From JBEIFW01 sp046081125 (lineage in GTDB: Bacteria > Actinomycetota > Acidimicrobiia > Acidimicrobiales > Ilumatobacteraceae), in the NCBI GenBank assembly GCA_046081125.1, contig JBJTVH010000002.1, positions 1-64,000 on the forward strand: 64,000 bases of DNA. Reading direction: 5' to 3'. Position 1 is the stretch's first letter. Every line of letters begins with the position of its first letter. A program made the translations under genes and the position numbers. This document shows positions 16,231 to 26,080 of the stretch, in pieces. Under the pieces are notes generated by a model. The model saw only the letters and a program-made list of their open reading frames with translations, searched no databases and had not been told where the DNA came from.

Positions 16231-17288
16231 GACAGCGCCCGGCCCGGCACGACGAGGATCTTGGCGTGGGCTTCGGGGTCGGCGAGGGCGTCGAACGCCC
16301 CGGGCGCCCCGTCGATGCCGACCCTCCCGGTCACGATCGCCGGGAAGGCGACCTCGCCGGCGGCGAGCATCCGCAGCGAGGCGTCGAACTCGTCGGCGGT
16401 GTACGCGAGGACGAACTGGACGTTGAGTTCCTTGCCGATGGCGATCATCGGCCGCAGCCGGTCGGTCTCCATGCACACCCCGACGACGACCACCCGGCCG
16501 TTGCGCGGGGCGAGCCGCATCGCCTCCTCGAGGAGCCCGGGCACGCCGACGGCCTCGAACACCACGAGTTCGGGTCGTGACGGCGCCGCCGCACGCCAGG
16601 CCACCACCGGTGGGGTCTCGCGCGGGTCGACGACGGTGTCGGCGCCCATCACTTCGGCGAGACGGCGCCGGGTCGGGGAGAAGTCGGAGGCGACGATCGG
16701 GCCGATGCCGGCCCGGCGCAGCGCGGCGATCACGGCGAGACCGACCGGGCCGCAGCCCAGCACGACCGCCGATTCGCCCGGCACGATCCGGCTCTTCGCC
16801 ACGGCGTGCACCCCGACCGCGAGCGGCTCGGTCAGCGCGGCGGTCTCCGCAGACACCCCGTCGGGCACCCGGCGGGCGAGGGCGCCGAGCAGCAGCATTT
16901 GCTCGCCGTAGCCCCCGGGGTAGACGTTCGAGTACCCGAGCGGGTGCACACCGGCGGCGTCCGCGATGCCGGGCATCGACACCACGACGTCGCCGGGCTC
17001 GAGCCCGCTCACCCCCGGGCCCGGCTCGACGACCCGGCAGCAGAACTCGTGGCCCATCACCATCGGCCGTTCGGGGACGAAGGGCGCCGCCCGGGTCGGA
17101 TCCGGCTCGGCATCGGCCGCGAGTTCGGTGCGAAGCGCCATCTGGGTCGGGCCGTGGAGGCGCATGTGGAGGTCGCTGCCGCAGATCCCGCAGGCCAACA
17201 CCTCGGTCAGCATCTGCCCGGGCCCGGGCCGCAGGTCGGGCAGGTCCTCGACCGCCAGGGTCCAGTTCGTCATGGTCATGGCCCGCAT
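16227..17288 (-). CDS. Zinc-binding alcohol dehydrogenase family protein
   Basis: A 353-residue medium-chain dehydrogenase. Catalytic zinc ligands are suggested by CGICGSDLH and GHEFCCRVVEPG, and the NAD(P) fold by VVLGCGPVGLAVIA. The four-cysteine structural-zinc loop common in this superfamily is absent: the segment between GHE and the Rossmann fold contains no such cluster, so it belongs to a structural-zinc-free branch. The ATG at 17288 is 8 nt from a -10 box (TACGGT), favouring it over the ATGs a few codons later. The substrate alcohol or polyol is unknown. Confidence 0.88.
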   Translation of the reverse strand: MRAMTMTNWTLAVEDLPDLRPGPGQMLTEVLACGICGSDLHMRLHGPTQMALRTELAADAEPDPTRAAPFVPERPMVMGHEFCCRVVEPGPGVSGLEPGDVVVSMPGIADAAGVHPLGYSNVYPGGYGEQMLLLGALARRVPDGVSAETAALTEPLAVGVHAVAKSRIVPGESAVVLGCGPVGLAVIAALRRAGIGPIVASDFSPTRRRLAEVMGADTVVDPRETPPVVAWRAAAPSRPELVVFEAVGVPGLLEEAMRLAPRNGRVVVVGVCMETDRLRPMIAIGKELNVQFVLAYTADEFDASLRMLAAGEVAFPAIVTGRVGIDGAPGAFDALADPEAHAKILVVPGRALS

Positions 17289-17296
17289 GGCTGCGG

Positions 17297-17302
17297 ACCG
17301 TA
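17297..17302 (-). promoter_or_regulatory. -10 box of the zinc dehydrogenase/peptidase operon
   Basis: Minus-strand TACGGT ends 8 nt before the ATG at 17288, the leaderless-type spacing. Confidence 0.5.
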
Positions 17303-17321
17303 CTCCCGGCCCCGCTCCGGG

Positions 17322-17350
17322 TTGTCCGTTAGCAGTCCGGTCGTTAGAGT
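17322..17350 (+). promoter_or_regulatory. groL promoter (-35 TTGTCC, 17-bp spacer, -10 TAGAGT)
   Basis: TTGTCC at 17322-17327 and TAGAGT at 17345-17350 are separated by exactly 17 bp, a canonical vegetative sigma-factor promoter. The predicted start site falls in the CIRCE element that follows. Confidence 0.7.
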
Positions 17351-17351
17351 G

Positions 17352-17378
17352 CTAGCAGTCTCAACGCCCGAGTGCTCA
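17352..17378 (+). promoter_or_regulatory. CIRCE operator (HrcA-binding site) upstream of groL
   Basis: CTAGCAGTC, nine bases, then GAGTGCTCA. Compared with the consensus TTAGCACTC-N9-GAGTGCTAA the arms match at 7 of 9 and 8 of 9 positions and the spacer is exactly 9. It covers the likely transcription start, so HrcA should repress groL until heat stress. Confidence 0.85.
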
Positions 17379-17433
17379 TGATCGCGCTCGACCGAGACAC
17401 CCATCCGACGCCGAAGTCCAACGGAGGACCACC

Positions 17434-19053
<1,620 letters not shown>

Positions 19054-19108
19054 TCGGCGTGTTCTTGCGGCCGCCTGGCAACGGCGGCTGACGGACGCTG
19101 CGTCGTCG

Positions 19109-19141
19109 CCACGGCCCCGGGCCTCGTGCCTGGGGCTGTGG
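19109..19141. terminator. Hairpin between convergent groL and tetR genes
   Basis: A 14-bp stem (19109-19122 with 19128-19141, two G-U pairs on the plus-strand RNA) around a 5-base loop. No T-run follows, as is common in high-GC actinobacteria. It could stop transcription from both sides. Confidence 0.6.
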
Positions 19142-19152
19142 CGCGTCTGGGG

Positions 19153-19845
19153 TCAGGCCCCGGGGTCGGGGGACCACCCGACGAGCTCGAGCATGCCGTC
19201 GAGTGCGCACTCGAACAGCGCGTCGAGGTCGTCGACGGAGTTGGCGTAGTGGCCGAACAGCTCGAGGCTGACGGATCCGATCAGCAGGTTCCAGGCCGTC
19301 ATGCCTCGGGCGAGCAGCGCCGGCGGCACCGGGCGGGGGAGGCGGTCGGCCACGGCGGCGAGCTGTGAGGCCAGCGGCTCGGACACCGATGCCGGCCGAC
19401 GTTCGGGCGGGTGGAGGGCGAGTACCTCGACCAGTCGGGTCTGGACCCGCAGTGCGGCCCGGACGGTGTCGAACGGGGCCCGGTAGCCGGGGACCGGGCT
19501 GCCGTACACGAGCGCGTACTCGTGGGGGTGGGCCCGGGCCCAGCACCGAACGGCTCGGCCGATCCGGCGCAGGCGCGTCGGCGCGGGCGCCGCCGGGTCG
19601 TCGTCGGCGGCCTCCGCGGCGTCGCCGAGCGCGTCGTAGGCCTCGACGATCAAGGTGGTGAGCAGGTCGTCCCGGCTCGGGAAGTACCGGTAGACGGCCG
19701 ACGACACCATGCCGAGCTCCCGGGCGATGGCCCGGAGCGACAACCCGGCGGCGCCGTCGGTCGCGAGCTGGCGGCGCCCGGCGTCGACGATCTCCTGGGT
19801 GATCTCGGCCCGGGCGCGGGCGCGGGCGGTTCGGGGCGCGGACAT
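19153..19845 (-). CDS. TetR-family regulator (WHG C-terminal domain)
   Basis: A 230-residue repressor. The HTH lies at about 17-62 (AAGLSLRAIARELGMVSSAVYRYF), and the C-terminal ligand domain resembles the TetR_C_33/WHG type common in actinobacteria (ARAHPHEYALVYGSPVPGY). It diverges from the epimerase gene. Two copies of the palindrome GAGAGC-ACC-GCTCTY lie in the 104-bp intergenic region, one next to its own -10 box and one just downstream of the epimerase -10, so it should repress both. The effector is unknown. Confidence 0.92.
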   Translation of the reverse strand: MSAPRTARARARAEITQEIVDAGRRQLATDGAAGLSLRAIARELGMVSSAVYRYFPSRDDLLTTLIVEAYDALGDAAEAADDDPAAPAPTRLRRIGRAVRCWARAHPHEYALVYGSPVPGYRAPFDTVRAALRVQTRLVEVLALHPPERRPASVSEPLASQLAAVADRLPRPVPPALLARGMTAWNLLIGSVSLELFGHYANSVDDLDALFECALDGMLELVGWSPDPGA

Positions 19846-19852
19846 GATCTGT

Positions 19853-19858
19853 ACTCTA
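19853..19858 (-). promoter_or_regulatory. -10 box of the tetR gene
   Basis: Minus-strand TAGAGT ends 7 nt before the ATG at 19845, leaderless-type spacing; operator 1 begins 4 bp further upstream. Confidence 0.6.
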
Positions 19859-19862
19859 AATC

Positions 19863-19877
19863 GAGAGCACCGCTCTT
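19863..19877. promoter_or_regulatory. TetR operator 1 (GAGAGC-ACC-GCTCTT)
   Basis: 15-bp near-perfect inverted repeat, one mismatch to operator 2. It overlaps the first two bases of the epimerase -35 and abuts the tetR promoter. Confidence 0.72.
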
Positions 19878-19904
19878 GACCTCGGACTCGGGCTGCCGTA
19901 CGGT
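19876..19904 (+). promoter_or_regulatory. Epimerase promoter (-35 TTGACC, 17 bp, -10 TACGGT)
   Basis: TTGACC at 19876-19881 and TACGGT at 19899-19904 with a 17-bp spacer form the clearest sigma-70-type promoter in the window. It is bracketed by the two TetR operators. Confidence 0.72.
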
Positions 19905-19914
19905 GAGGCTCGTT

Positions 19915-19929
19915 GAGAGCACCGCTCTC
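19915..19929. promoter_or_regulatory. TetR operator 2 (GAGAGC-ACC-GCTCTC)
   Basis: Perfect 15-bp inverted repeat just downstream of the predicted epimerase transcription start, 52 bp from operator 1 (centre to centre), close to five helical turns. A repressor here would block elongation or initiation. Confidence 0.75.
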
Positions 19930-19949
19930 GAATCAGAGAGGAGATCGCA

Positions 19950-20906
19950 ATGGCGAGGGGCGAAGTGCATGTCGTGGTGGGGGCGGGACCGGTCGGGGTG
20001 GCCCTCAGCCGCGTGCTGGTGGCCGAAGGGCGGCAGGTCGTCGTCGTGTCACGCAGCGAGGCGAGCGCCGGGCCGCTGCCCGCCGGCGTCGAACGGCGCC
20101 GGGCCGACGCCGCCGACGCCGCCGCGATCGCCGCTGCGGCCACCGGTGCAACCGCCATCTACAACTGCGCCAACCCGGCCTACCACCGGTGGCCGACCGA
20201 CTGGCCGCCCATCGCCGCCGGTCTGCTGGCCGCGGCCGAGCGCCATGGTGCGGTCCTGGTGACGCTGAGCAACCTGTACGGCTACGGGCCGGTCGACCGA
20301 CCGATGACCGAGGAGCACCCGCTCGCGTCCACCGGCACCAAGGGCCGGGTGCGCGCCACGATGTGGGCCGACGCACTCGCGGCGCACCAGGCCGGCCGGG
20401 TTCGTGTCACCGAGGCCCGGGCCAGCGACTTCGTCGGGCCCGAGGTGCTCGAGAGCCACAGCGGCGAACGGGTGTGGCCCCGGCTCCTGGCCGGCAAGAC
20501 GATCCGCGTCGTCGGCTCGGCCGACCAACCCCACTCCTGGTCCTACGTGCCCGACGTTGCCCGGACGTTGGCCACCCTCGGCTCCGACGAGCGGGCCTGG
20601 GGCCGGGCCTGGCACGTGCCGTCCCCGGCGCCGGTCTCCCAGCGGCGGCTGCTCACCGATCTCGCCGCCGCCGCCGGTGCGCCGGCGCCTCGCGTCGCAA
20701 CGCTGCCGTCGATCGCGCTCACGCTCGCCGGGCTCGGCTCGCCCACGATCCGCGAGGTCAAAGAGACGCTGCACCAACTCGAGCGCCCGTGGGTGCTCGA
20801 CGCCTCGGCCGCCGAGGACGCCTTCGGCCTGCGCGCCACCCCCTACGACGAGGTGATCCGGGTCACGGCGCGGTGGTGGGTCGATCACCTGAGCGCCGCG
20901 GCCTGA
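19950..20906 (+). CDS. NAD-dependent epimerase/dehydratase-like protein
   Basis: A 318-residue extended-SDR-like protein. The dinucleotide loop reads VVVGAGPVGVALSRVL near residues 8-23. The usual catalytic YxxxK is not apparent: where it is expected the sequence reads STGTKGRVR, so the Tyr seems replaced. This points to a non-catalytic or altered role within the NAD(P)-binding family. It is preceded by an SD (AGAGAGGAG) and a promoter flanked by two TetR operators, so it is the main regulated target of the divergent repressor. The pathway is unknown. Confidence 0.83.
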   Translation: MARGEVHVVVGAGPVGVALSRVLVAEGRQVVVVSRSEASAGPLPAGVERRRADAADAAAIAAAATGATAIYNCANPAYHRWPTDWPPIAAGLLAAAERHGAVLVTLSNLYGYGPVDRPMTEEHPLASTGTKGRVRATMWADALAAHQAGRVRVTEARASDFVGPEVLESHSGERVWPRLLAGKTIRVVGSADQPHSWSYVPDVARTLATLGSDERAWGRAWHVPSPAPVSQRRLLTDLAAAAGAPAPRVATLPSIALTLAGLGSPTIREVKETLHQLERPWVLDASAAEDAFGLRATPYDEVIRVTARWWVDHLSAAA

Positions 20907-20915
20907 ACCCGGCGC

Positions 20916-22088
20916 TCAGCCCAGCGTGGCTGCGAGGCGTCGAAGCCCTTCGACGAGGTCCTCCGTGGCGCCCGCGTAGGAGAACCGCACGTGGTGCGTC
21001 GCGCCGTGGTCGCCGAAATCGGTGCCGGGCGTGACGGCCACCTCGGCGGTCTCGATGAGGCGGTGGCACAACGCCTCGGAGTCCTCGCCGGGGCGCAGGA
21101 AGGCCGAGCAGTCGGCGTAGGCGTAGAAGGCGCCCTCGGGCACGATCGGGACGCCGAAACCGAGGCGGCGCAGCTCGCCGACGACGAGATCACGGCGCAC
21201 CTCGTAGGCCTGTCGCCGCCGTTCGGCCTCCTGCCAGCCGTCGGCCGACAGGCAGCCGAGCGCGGCCGCCTGCGACGGCGCGGGTGGGCTGATCAGCAGG
21301 TTCTGCGCGAGCACCTCGACCGTGCGCATCGCCCACGACGGGCAGACCAGCCAGCCGATGCGCCACCCGGTCATCCCGAAGGTCTTCGAGAAGCTGTTGA
21401 CCACGAACGCGTCGGGCCGGTCGGCCAACACCGTGTGGCGCCGGCGCCCGTAGACCAACTCGCCGTAGATCTCGTCGACGATCAGGGCGCCGTCGCGCTC
21501 GGCCACCACGTCGGCGATCGCCGCGAGCTCGCCGGGTTCGATCACCGTGCCCGTCGGGTTCGATGGGGTCGCGGCCAGCACGCCGGTCACACCGGCGGCC
21601 CAGCGGGACTCGACCAGCTCGGCGGTCAGCTGGTAGCGGGAATCGGCCCCGACGGGGACCGCGACGGCGTGCGAGCCGAGGATGCGGGCCATGTGGCGGT
21701 TGCACGGGTAGCCGGGGTCGGCCAGGAGCAGGCCTTCGTCGGCCCCGACGAGCGCGGCGAGCGCGAGGAAGAGCGCGCCCGATGCCCCCACGGTCACGCA
21801 GATCCGCTCGGCCGGGACCTCGACGCCGTGACGCTCGGCGTACATCGCCGACAACGCGTTGCGTAGCGAATGCGTCCCGAGCGCAGGGGTGTAGTGGATG
21901 CCCGGGTGCTCGAGCAGCTGCCGAGCGGCGGCCAGTCCGACCTCGGGCGTGCCCTCGCCGGGCTCGCCGACGCACAGGGGGATCACCCGCCGACCCGTCG
22001 CGCGCTCGTGGGCCCACGCCCGTTCCATGATCTCCACGACCCGGAACGGGGCGATCCCGGTGGTCCGGGCAGCGAGGCGCGTCGGCAC
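20916..22088 (-). CDS. Class I/II pyridoxal-phosphate aminotransferase
   Basis: A 390-residue fold-type I aminotransferase. The PLP Lys is in NSFSKTFGMTGWRIGW, the phosphate/ring contacts in TPSNPTG and VDEIYGELVYG, and the substrate-carboxylate Arg in HVRFSYA near the C-terminus. It resembles aspartate or aromatic aminotransferases, but substrate choice cannot be fixed. The GTG at 22088 is 8 nt downstream of a TAGCGT -10 box. It diverges from fdhD over 62 bp and converges on the epimerase with a 9-bp gap. Confidence 0.92.
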   Translation of the reverse strand: MPTRLAARTTGIAPFRVVEIMERAWAHERATGRRVIPLCVGEPGEGTPEVGLAAARQLLEHPGIHYTPALGTHSLRNALSAMYAERHGVEVPAERICVTVGASGALFLALAALVGADEGLLLADPGYPCNRHMARILGSHAVAVPVGADSRYQLTAELVESRWAAGVTGVLAATPSNPTGTVIEPGELAAIADVVAERDGALIVDEIYGELVYGRRRHTVLADRPDAFVVNSFSKTFGMTGWRIGWLVCPSWAMRTVEVLAQNLLISPPAPSQAAALGCLSADGWQEAERRRQAYEVRRDLVVGELRRLGFGVPIVPEGAFYAYADCSAFLRPGEDSEALCHRLIETAEVAVTPGTDFGDHGATHHVRFSYAGATEDLVEGLRRLAATLG

Positions 22089-22096
22089 GGAGCTGC

Positions 22097-22147
22097 ACGC
22101 TACGTGCCGCTGCAGTGCTGCGGCACGAGGCAGGCCGGTAGCCTGCC
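22097..22147. promoter_or_regulatory. Divergent promoter region, aminotransferase / fdhD
   Basis: Minus-strand TAGCGT (22102-22097) is 8 nt before the aminotransferase GTG, and plus-strand TAGCCT (22139-22144) is 6 nt before the fdhD ATG. Two inverted repeats lie between and around them: CGTGCCGC/GCGGCACG (22103-22110, 22120-22127) and GGCAGGC/GCCTGCC (22129-22135, 22141-22147). The second covers the fdhD -10 box, so it may be an operator or a hairpin. Confidence 0.5.
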
Positions 22148-22150
22148 CTG

Positions 22151-22945
22151 ATGGCTCGCGGTCGAACCGCCAAGGTGCTGGTGCGCCGCGGAGATGGCGC
22201 GTGCCGGCCGCAGGTGGCGCCCGACGAGCTCATCGTCGAAGAACCGCTGCGGGTGCAGCTTGACGGGCATCTGGTTGGTACGACGATGCGCACGCCGGGC
22301 CACGATTTCGAGCTCGCCGCCGGGTTGTGTTTCGGCGACGGTTTGCTCGCCGGTGCGCCGGTGCGCACCGTGCGCTACTGCGCCACCGGATCGGCGAGCC
22401 TCACGGCGTGGAACGTGGTCACCGTCGACACCGGCGGGCGGGCCCCGGTGCCCGAGGCCCGCCTGGGGGCGATGTCGTCGTCGTGCGGGCTGTGCGGCAG
22501 CACCGTGCTCGACGGGCTCGCCGACCGGCTCGATCCGCTTCCTGCCGGCGCCCCGTGGGACGCCGGTACCCTGGCCGGGATCCCCGAACGGCTCGCCGGG
22601 GCCGGCACGCTGTTTCGCTCCACCGGGGCGGTCCACGCCGCCGCCGCGTTCGACCGGACGCTCGACCCGGTCGTCGTGCGCGAGGACATCGGCCGGCACA
22701 ACGCCGTCGACAAGGTGGTCGGCCGGTTGCTGCTCGACGGTCGCCTTCCGGCTCGCGAGTTCGGGCTGTACGTGTCGGGACGGGCCAGCTTCGAGATCGT
22801 GCAAAAGGCGTGGGCGGCCGGGTTCGGCGCCCTCGTGGCGGTGTCGGCGCCGTCGGCGCTGGCCGTCGAGGCGGCCCGCCGGGCCGGGATCACCCTGGTC
22901 GGGTTCGTGCGAGGAGCGAGATGGAACCAGTACGCGCCGGTGTGA
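22151..22945 (+). CDS. fdhD: Formate dehydrogenase accessory sulfurtransferase FdhD
   Basis: A 264-residue protein that carries sulfur to the molybdenum cofactor of formate dehydrogenases. The catalytic C112-G-L-C115 loop is present (SSCGLCG). Conserved blocks EEPLRVQLDG, TPGHDFELAAGLCF, ATLFRSTGAVHAA-like and EDIGRHNAVDKVVG are all visible. No formate dehydrogenase gene lies in the window. It is the first gene in a plus-strand run followed 43 bp later by the lipoprotein/AAA-protease/hemQ set; whether they share a transcript is unclear. Confidence 0.94.
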   Translation: MARGRTAKVLVRRGDGACRPQVAPDELIVEEPLRVQLDGHLVGTTMRTPGHDFELAAGLCFGDGLLAGAPVRTVRYCATGSASLTAWNVVTVDTGGRAPVPEARLGAMSSSCGLCGSTVLDGLADRLDPLPAGAPWDAGTLAGIPERLAGAGTLFRSTGAVHAAAAFDRTLDPVVVREDIGRHNAVDKVVGRLLLDGRLPAREFGLYVSGRASFEIVQKAWAAGFGALVAVSAPSALAVEAARRAGITLVGFVRGARWNQYAPV

Positions 22946-22988
22946 CCGGCGCCGTCGGATTCGGCATCCGCCCGGTCGGTGGCTACGT

Positions 22989-23654
22989 ATGAGCACTGTG
23001 ACCTGGCGACGTGTGGCGCTCGTGGCGGCAGCGATCGGGGTGCTCGGCGCGTGCGCGTCCGACGTCACCTACGTCTCCGCGGACAAAGACGGTGCGTTCT
23101 TCCGGCTTCCCGACCGGTACACGGTGTTCGAGGTGGCGTCCGGACAGAAGCCGACCGACCGCCCCGTCGCCGACGCCGGCAACGTGCCGCCGACGTTCCA
23201 GCGGGTGTTCGACCGCTCGAAGAGCCCCTCGGCCGACAACCTGCAGCAGGCCAAGCCGGCCGATCCGGTCGGGCGGATGTCGGTGTTCTACGTGTCGGCC
23301 TCCTCGATCGACGAGCTGTCCCCGCAGGCGGTGCGCAGCGCCACGGCCGGTGTGGGCGACGATCCGCTCGCGCTGGCCCAGTCGCAGCCGGCGAAGGTGG
23401 AGATCGTCCGCTTCGACCGGCTCAACCAGGGTGCGCTGTCGGGCAGCCGGGTCGTGTTCAACAACCAACTCGACGCGGGTGGGTGGGTCACCAAGGATCT
23501 CACCACCTTGATCGATCCACGCCCCCACGTGCGAGAGAACGGCTCGCAGGTGTTCAAGGTGTACCTGCTCGACGTCCGGTGCGAATCGGCCTGCTTCAAG
23601 GCCAACCGCGCCGAGATCGACGACATCGTCCAGTCCTTCCAAGTGAGAAGGTGA
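22989..23654 (+). CDS. Putative lipoprotein, unknown function, paired with FtsH-like protease
   Basis: A 221-residue exported protein with a short positively charged N-terminus, a hydrophobic stretch and a lipobox L19-G-A-C22, so it should be anchored on the outer face of the membrane. The mature part has two cysteines (RCESACF, near 195-200) that could form a disulfide. No family is recognised. Only 3 bp separate it from the AAA-protease gene, suggesting that the two proteins meet at the membrane, perhaps as an adaptor or substrate receptor. That role is inference. Confidence 0.7.
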   Translation: MSTVTWRRVALVAAAIGVLGACASDVTYVSADKDGAFFRLPDRYTVFEVASGQKPTDRPVADAGNVPPTFQRVFDRSKSPSADNLQQAKPADPVGRMSVFYVSASSIDELSPQAVRSATAGVGDDPLALAQSQPAKVEIVRFDRLNQGALSGSRVVFNNQLDAGGWVTKDLTTLIDPRPHVRENGSQVFKVYLLDVRCESACFKANRAEIDDIVQSFQVRR

Positions 23655-23657
23655 CCC

Positions 23658-26078
23658 ATGAGTCTCCTGCCGCCGCCCCCGCCACCGCCGCCGACGGTGC
23701 AGGCCGTCCACAAGGGCGTCCCCGACGACCGAGAGCCCCGCACCCGTCCCAAGCTGATGTTCTGGGACCGCATCAAGGTGCTCGTCATCCTGGGGATGTT
23801 CGTGGCGCTGACCGCGGCGTACCTGCAGTCGAAGGTGCCGATCATGAGCTACGGCGAGGCGCTGCAGGACCAGCTGCGGGCCAAGTGGTGGGTCGTGGCC
23901 CTGATGGGGCTCGAGGTGGTGCGCCAGATCCACTACGTGATCTGTGAGCGGGCCTCGGGCTACCACCTGTTCTGGCAGCGCAAGGTGTTCGGCGGCTGGG
24001 AGCGGCGGATGGGCCGGCTCAACCCGTGGATGCGGTACCGGTTGCAGCGGTTCGTGAAGGTCGGGTTCGTCGCGCTGTTGCTGATGCTGCTGCTGGCCTG
24101 GAAGTGGAACACCACGCTGTGGGGCGCCATCTCGGAGTTCCCGGGCAACATCTGGGACAACGCCTTCGCCCCGATGTCGGGGATGCCGTTCCTCGTCTAC
24201 ATCTTCTTCATCGCGTCGATCAGCTTGTTCCAGCTGGTGTTCTTCTACGCGATCTTCTTCGTCGGTGGCATCGACACCTACAAGCCCGGCGAGATCCGCA
24301 CCCGCTTCACCGACGTCTGGGGGCAGGATCCCGTCGTCGCCCGGGTACGTGAGACGGTCGACTTCCTCGAGCGGCCCAAGGAGATCGAAGCCAAGGGTGG
24401 TTACGTGCCCGGGGGCATCCTGCTGTGGGGTCCGCCGGGGACCGGCAAGACGCTGATGGCCGAGGCGATCGCCGGCGAGACCGGCAAGCCGTACGTGTTC
24501 GTCGACCCGTCCGCGTTCATCCAGACCTTCATGGGCGTTGCCCCGATGAAGGTGAAGTGGCTCTATCGCAAGCTGCGGAAGATGTCGCTCAAGCACGGCG
24601 GCGTCGTGGTGTTCTTCGACGAGGCCGACGCGCTCGGCAACCGGGGCGGGGCCGCCGGCGAGGAGCAGATGAGCTCGTTCCGGGCCAGCCAGACCTGCGG
24701 GGGAACCCACTACATCTCGGGCCATTCCTGCTCGACGCTGTTCGCCCAGCACGTCGCCGATCACCCCGCGCCCGAGCCGGCGCCGGCGCGCGGGCTGCGG
24801 AAGTTCATCATCAACGGTGGCGGCGGTTCCGGTTCGTTCTCGGGCGCGTTGCAGGCGTTGCTCACCGAGATGTCCGGGCTCGCCAAGCCTCGCGGGTTCC
24901 TCACGCGGCGGCTGCGCTCGTTCCTGGGGATGAAGGCCAAGCAGCCGCCGAAGTACCGGATCCTGCACATCCTGGCGACGAACCGGCCCGACACGCTCGA
25001 CTCTGCGCTCCTGCGCCCGGGCCGTATCGACCGCAAGTACAAGGTGGGCTACCCGCACTCCGACGGTCGCCGCCGCACGTTCGAGGGGTATCTCAACAAG
25101 ATCACCCACGAACTCACGCCCACCCAGATGTCACGCCTGTCGGTGATCACGCCCTACTACACCGGGGCCAAGATCAAGGACATCGTGAACGAGGCCGTGA
25201 TCGTGGCGATGCGCGAGGGGCGCGAGGTCGTCACCTGGCCGGATGTCCTGAAGGCCAAGACGCTCAAGACCTTCGGCGAGGCCGACGACTGGAAGTACAC
25301 GCACCTCGAACGGCACCAGGTGGCGATCCACGAGGCGAGCCACGCATCCGCCATGTACCTGTTGCGCAAGCGGCACGTCATCGACGTGGCGACCATCGAG
25401 CGCCGGGGCGACGTCGGCGGATTCGTCAACGACATCCCGCTCGAGGAGCGCTTCGGCGGGTGGCGCAGCGAGATCGAGATCGACGTGATGACCTACCTCG
25501 CGAGCCTCGCGGGCGAGCGGATGTTCTTCGACGGCGACAACTCCACCGGTGTCGGCGGCGACCTGCGGTCGTCCACGATGCTCGTCACCCAGATGCTCGC
25601 CTTCTCGGGCATGGGCACGACGGTCGGCTCGCGCGGCGTGACGATCCCGGAGATGACCGGGGCCAGCTCCCGGCCGTCCGACGGTGTCGACCGGCAGTTC
25701 CTCGAGACGGCGATGGGCAAGCAGATCGAGGCCAAACTGCAGGAACTGCTGGGCAACGTGTCGAGCCTGCTGGCCGAGCACCGGTGGTTCGTGTTGGCGA
25801 TCGCGCATGCGCTCGAGACGCACCTGACCATCACCGGCGAGGACGTCGATGCCATCTTCCGGGGCACCCCCGGCCCGACGCTCGACGGCTGGTTGTACCA
25901 CACCGACGACTTCCGCCTGTCGTACGAGGCGTATCACCTCGCCGCAATGGAGGCCCACCGCAACCACGGCCAGCCGGACAAGGCGCTGCCGGTGCTCGGC
26001 CTCGGCGTGCCCTTCGGCCGCTCGGTGGCGCGGGGGTCGGAGAGCTTCCCGCCGCCGGCGTCGCCGACGGAGGGCTAG
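23658..26078 (+). CDS. Membrane AAA+ metalloprotease, divergent FtsH-like
   Basis: An 806-residue protein joining a multi-pass N-terminus to FtsH-type ATPase and M41 peptidase parts. A Pro-rich tail (4-12) precedes hydrophobic segments near 40-58, 133-150 and 176-204. Walker A is GPPGTGKT at 258-265, Walker B VVVFFDEADA at 316-325, and the second region of homology ATNRPDTLD...LRPGRIDR at 440-459. The zinc site is H558-E-A-S-H562, with D635 as a likely third ligand. Against ordinary FtsH it has about 60 extra residues between Walker B and the following helix, including a Cys/His cluster (C347, H351, H356, C358), and more membrane segments. It lies between a lipoprotein and hemQ. Confidence 0.85.
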   Translation: MSLLPPPPPPPPTVQAVHKGVPDDREPRTRPKLMFWDRIKVLVILGMFVALTAAYLQSKVPIMSYGEALQDQLRAKWWVVALMGLEVVRQIHYVICERASGYHLFWQRKVFGGWERRMGRLNPWMRYRLQRFVKVGFVALLLMLLLAWKWNTTLWGAISEFPGNIWDNAFAPMSGMPFLVYIFFIASISLFQLVFFYAIFFVGGIDTYKPGEIRTRFTDVWGQDPVVARVRETVDFLERPKEIEAKGGYVPGGILLWGPPGTGKTLMAEAIAGETGKPYVFVDPSAFIQTFMGVAPMKVKWLYRKLRKMSLKHGGVVVFFDEADALGNRGGAAGEEQMSSFRASQTCGGTHYISGHSCSTLFAQHVADHPAPEPAPARGLRKFIINGGGGSGSFSGALQALLTEMSGLAKPRGFLTRRLRSFLGMKAKQPPKYRILHILATNRPDTLDSALLRPGRIDRKYKVGYPHSDGRRRTFEGYLNKITHELTPTQMSRLSVITPYYTGAKIKDIVNEAVIVAMREGREVVTWPDVLKAKTLKTFGEADDWKYTHLERHQVAIHEASHASAMYLLRKRHVIDVATIERRGDVGGFVNDIPLEERFGGWRSEIEIDVMTYLASLAGERMFFDGDNSTGVGGDLRSSTMLVTQMLAFSGMGTTVGSRGVTIPEMTGASSRPSDGVDRQFLETAMGKQIEAKLQELLGNVSSLLAEHRWFVLAIAHALETHLTITGEDVDAIFRGTPGPTLDGWLYHTDDFRLSYEAYHLAAMEAHRNHGQPDKALPVLGLGVPFGRSVARGSESFPPPASPTEG

Positions 26079-26080
26079 CG

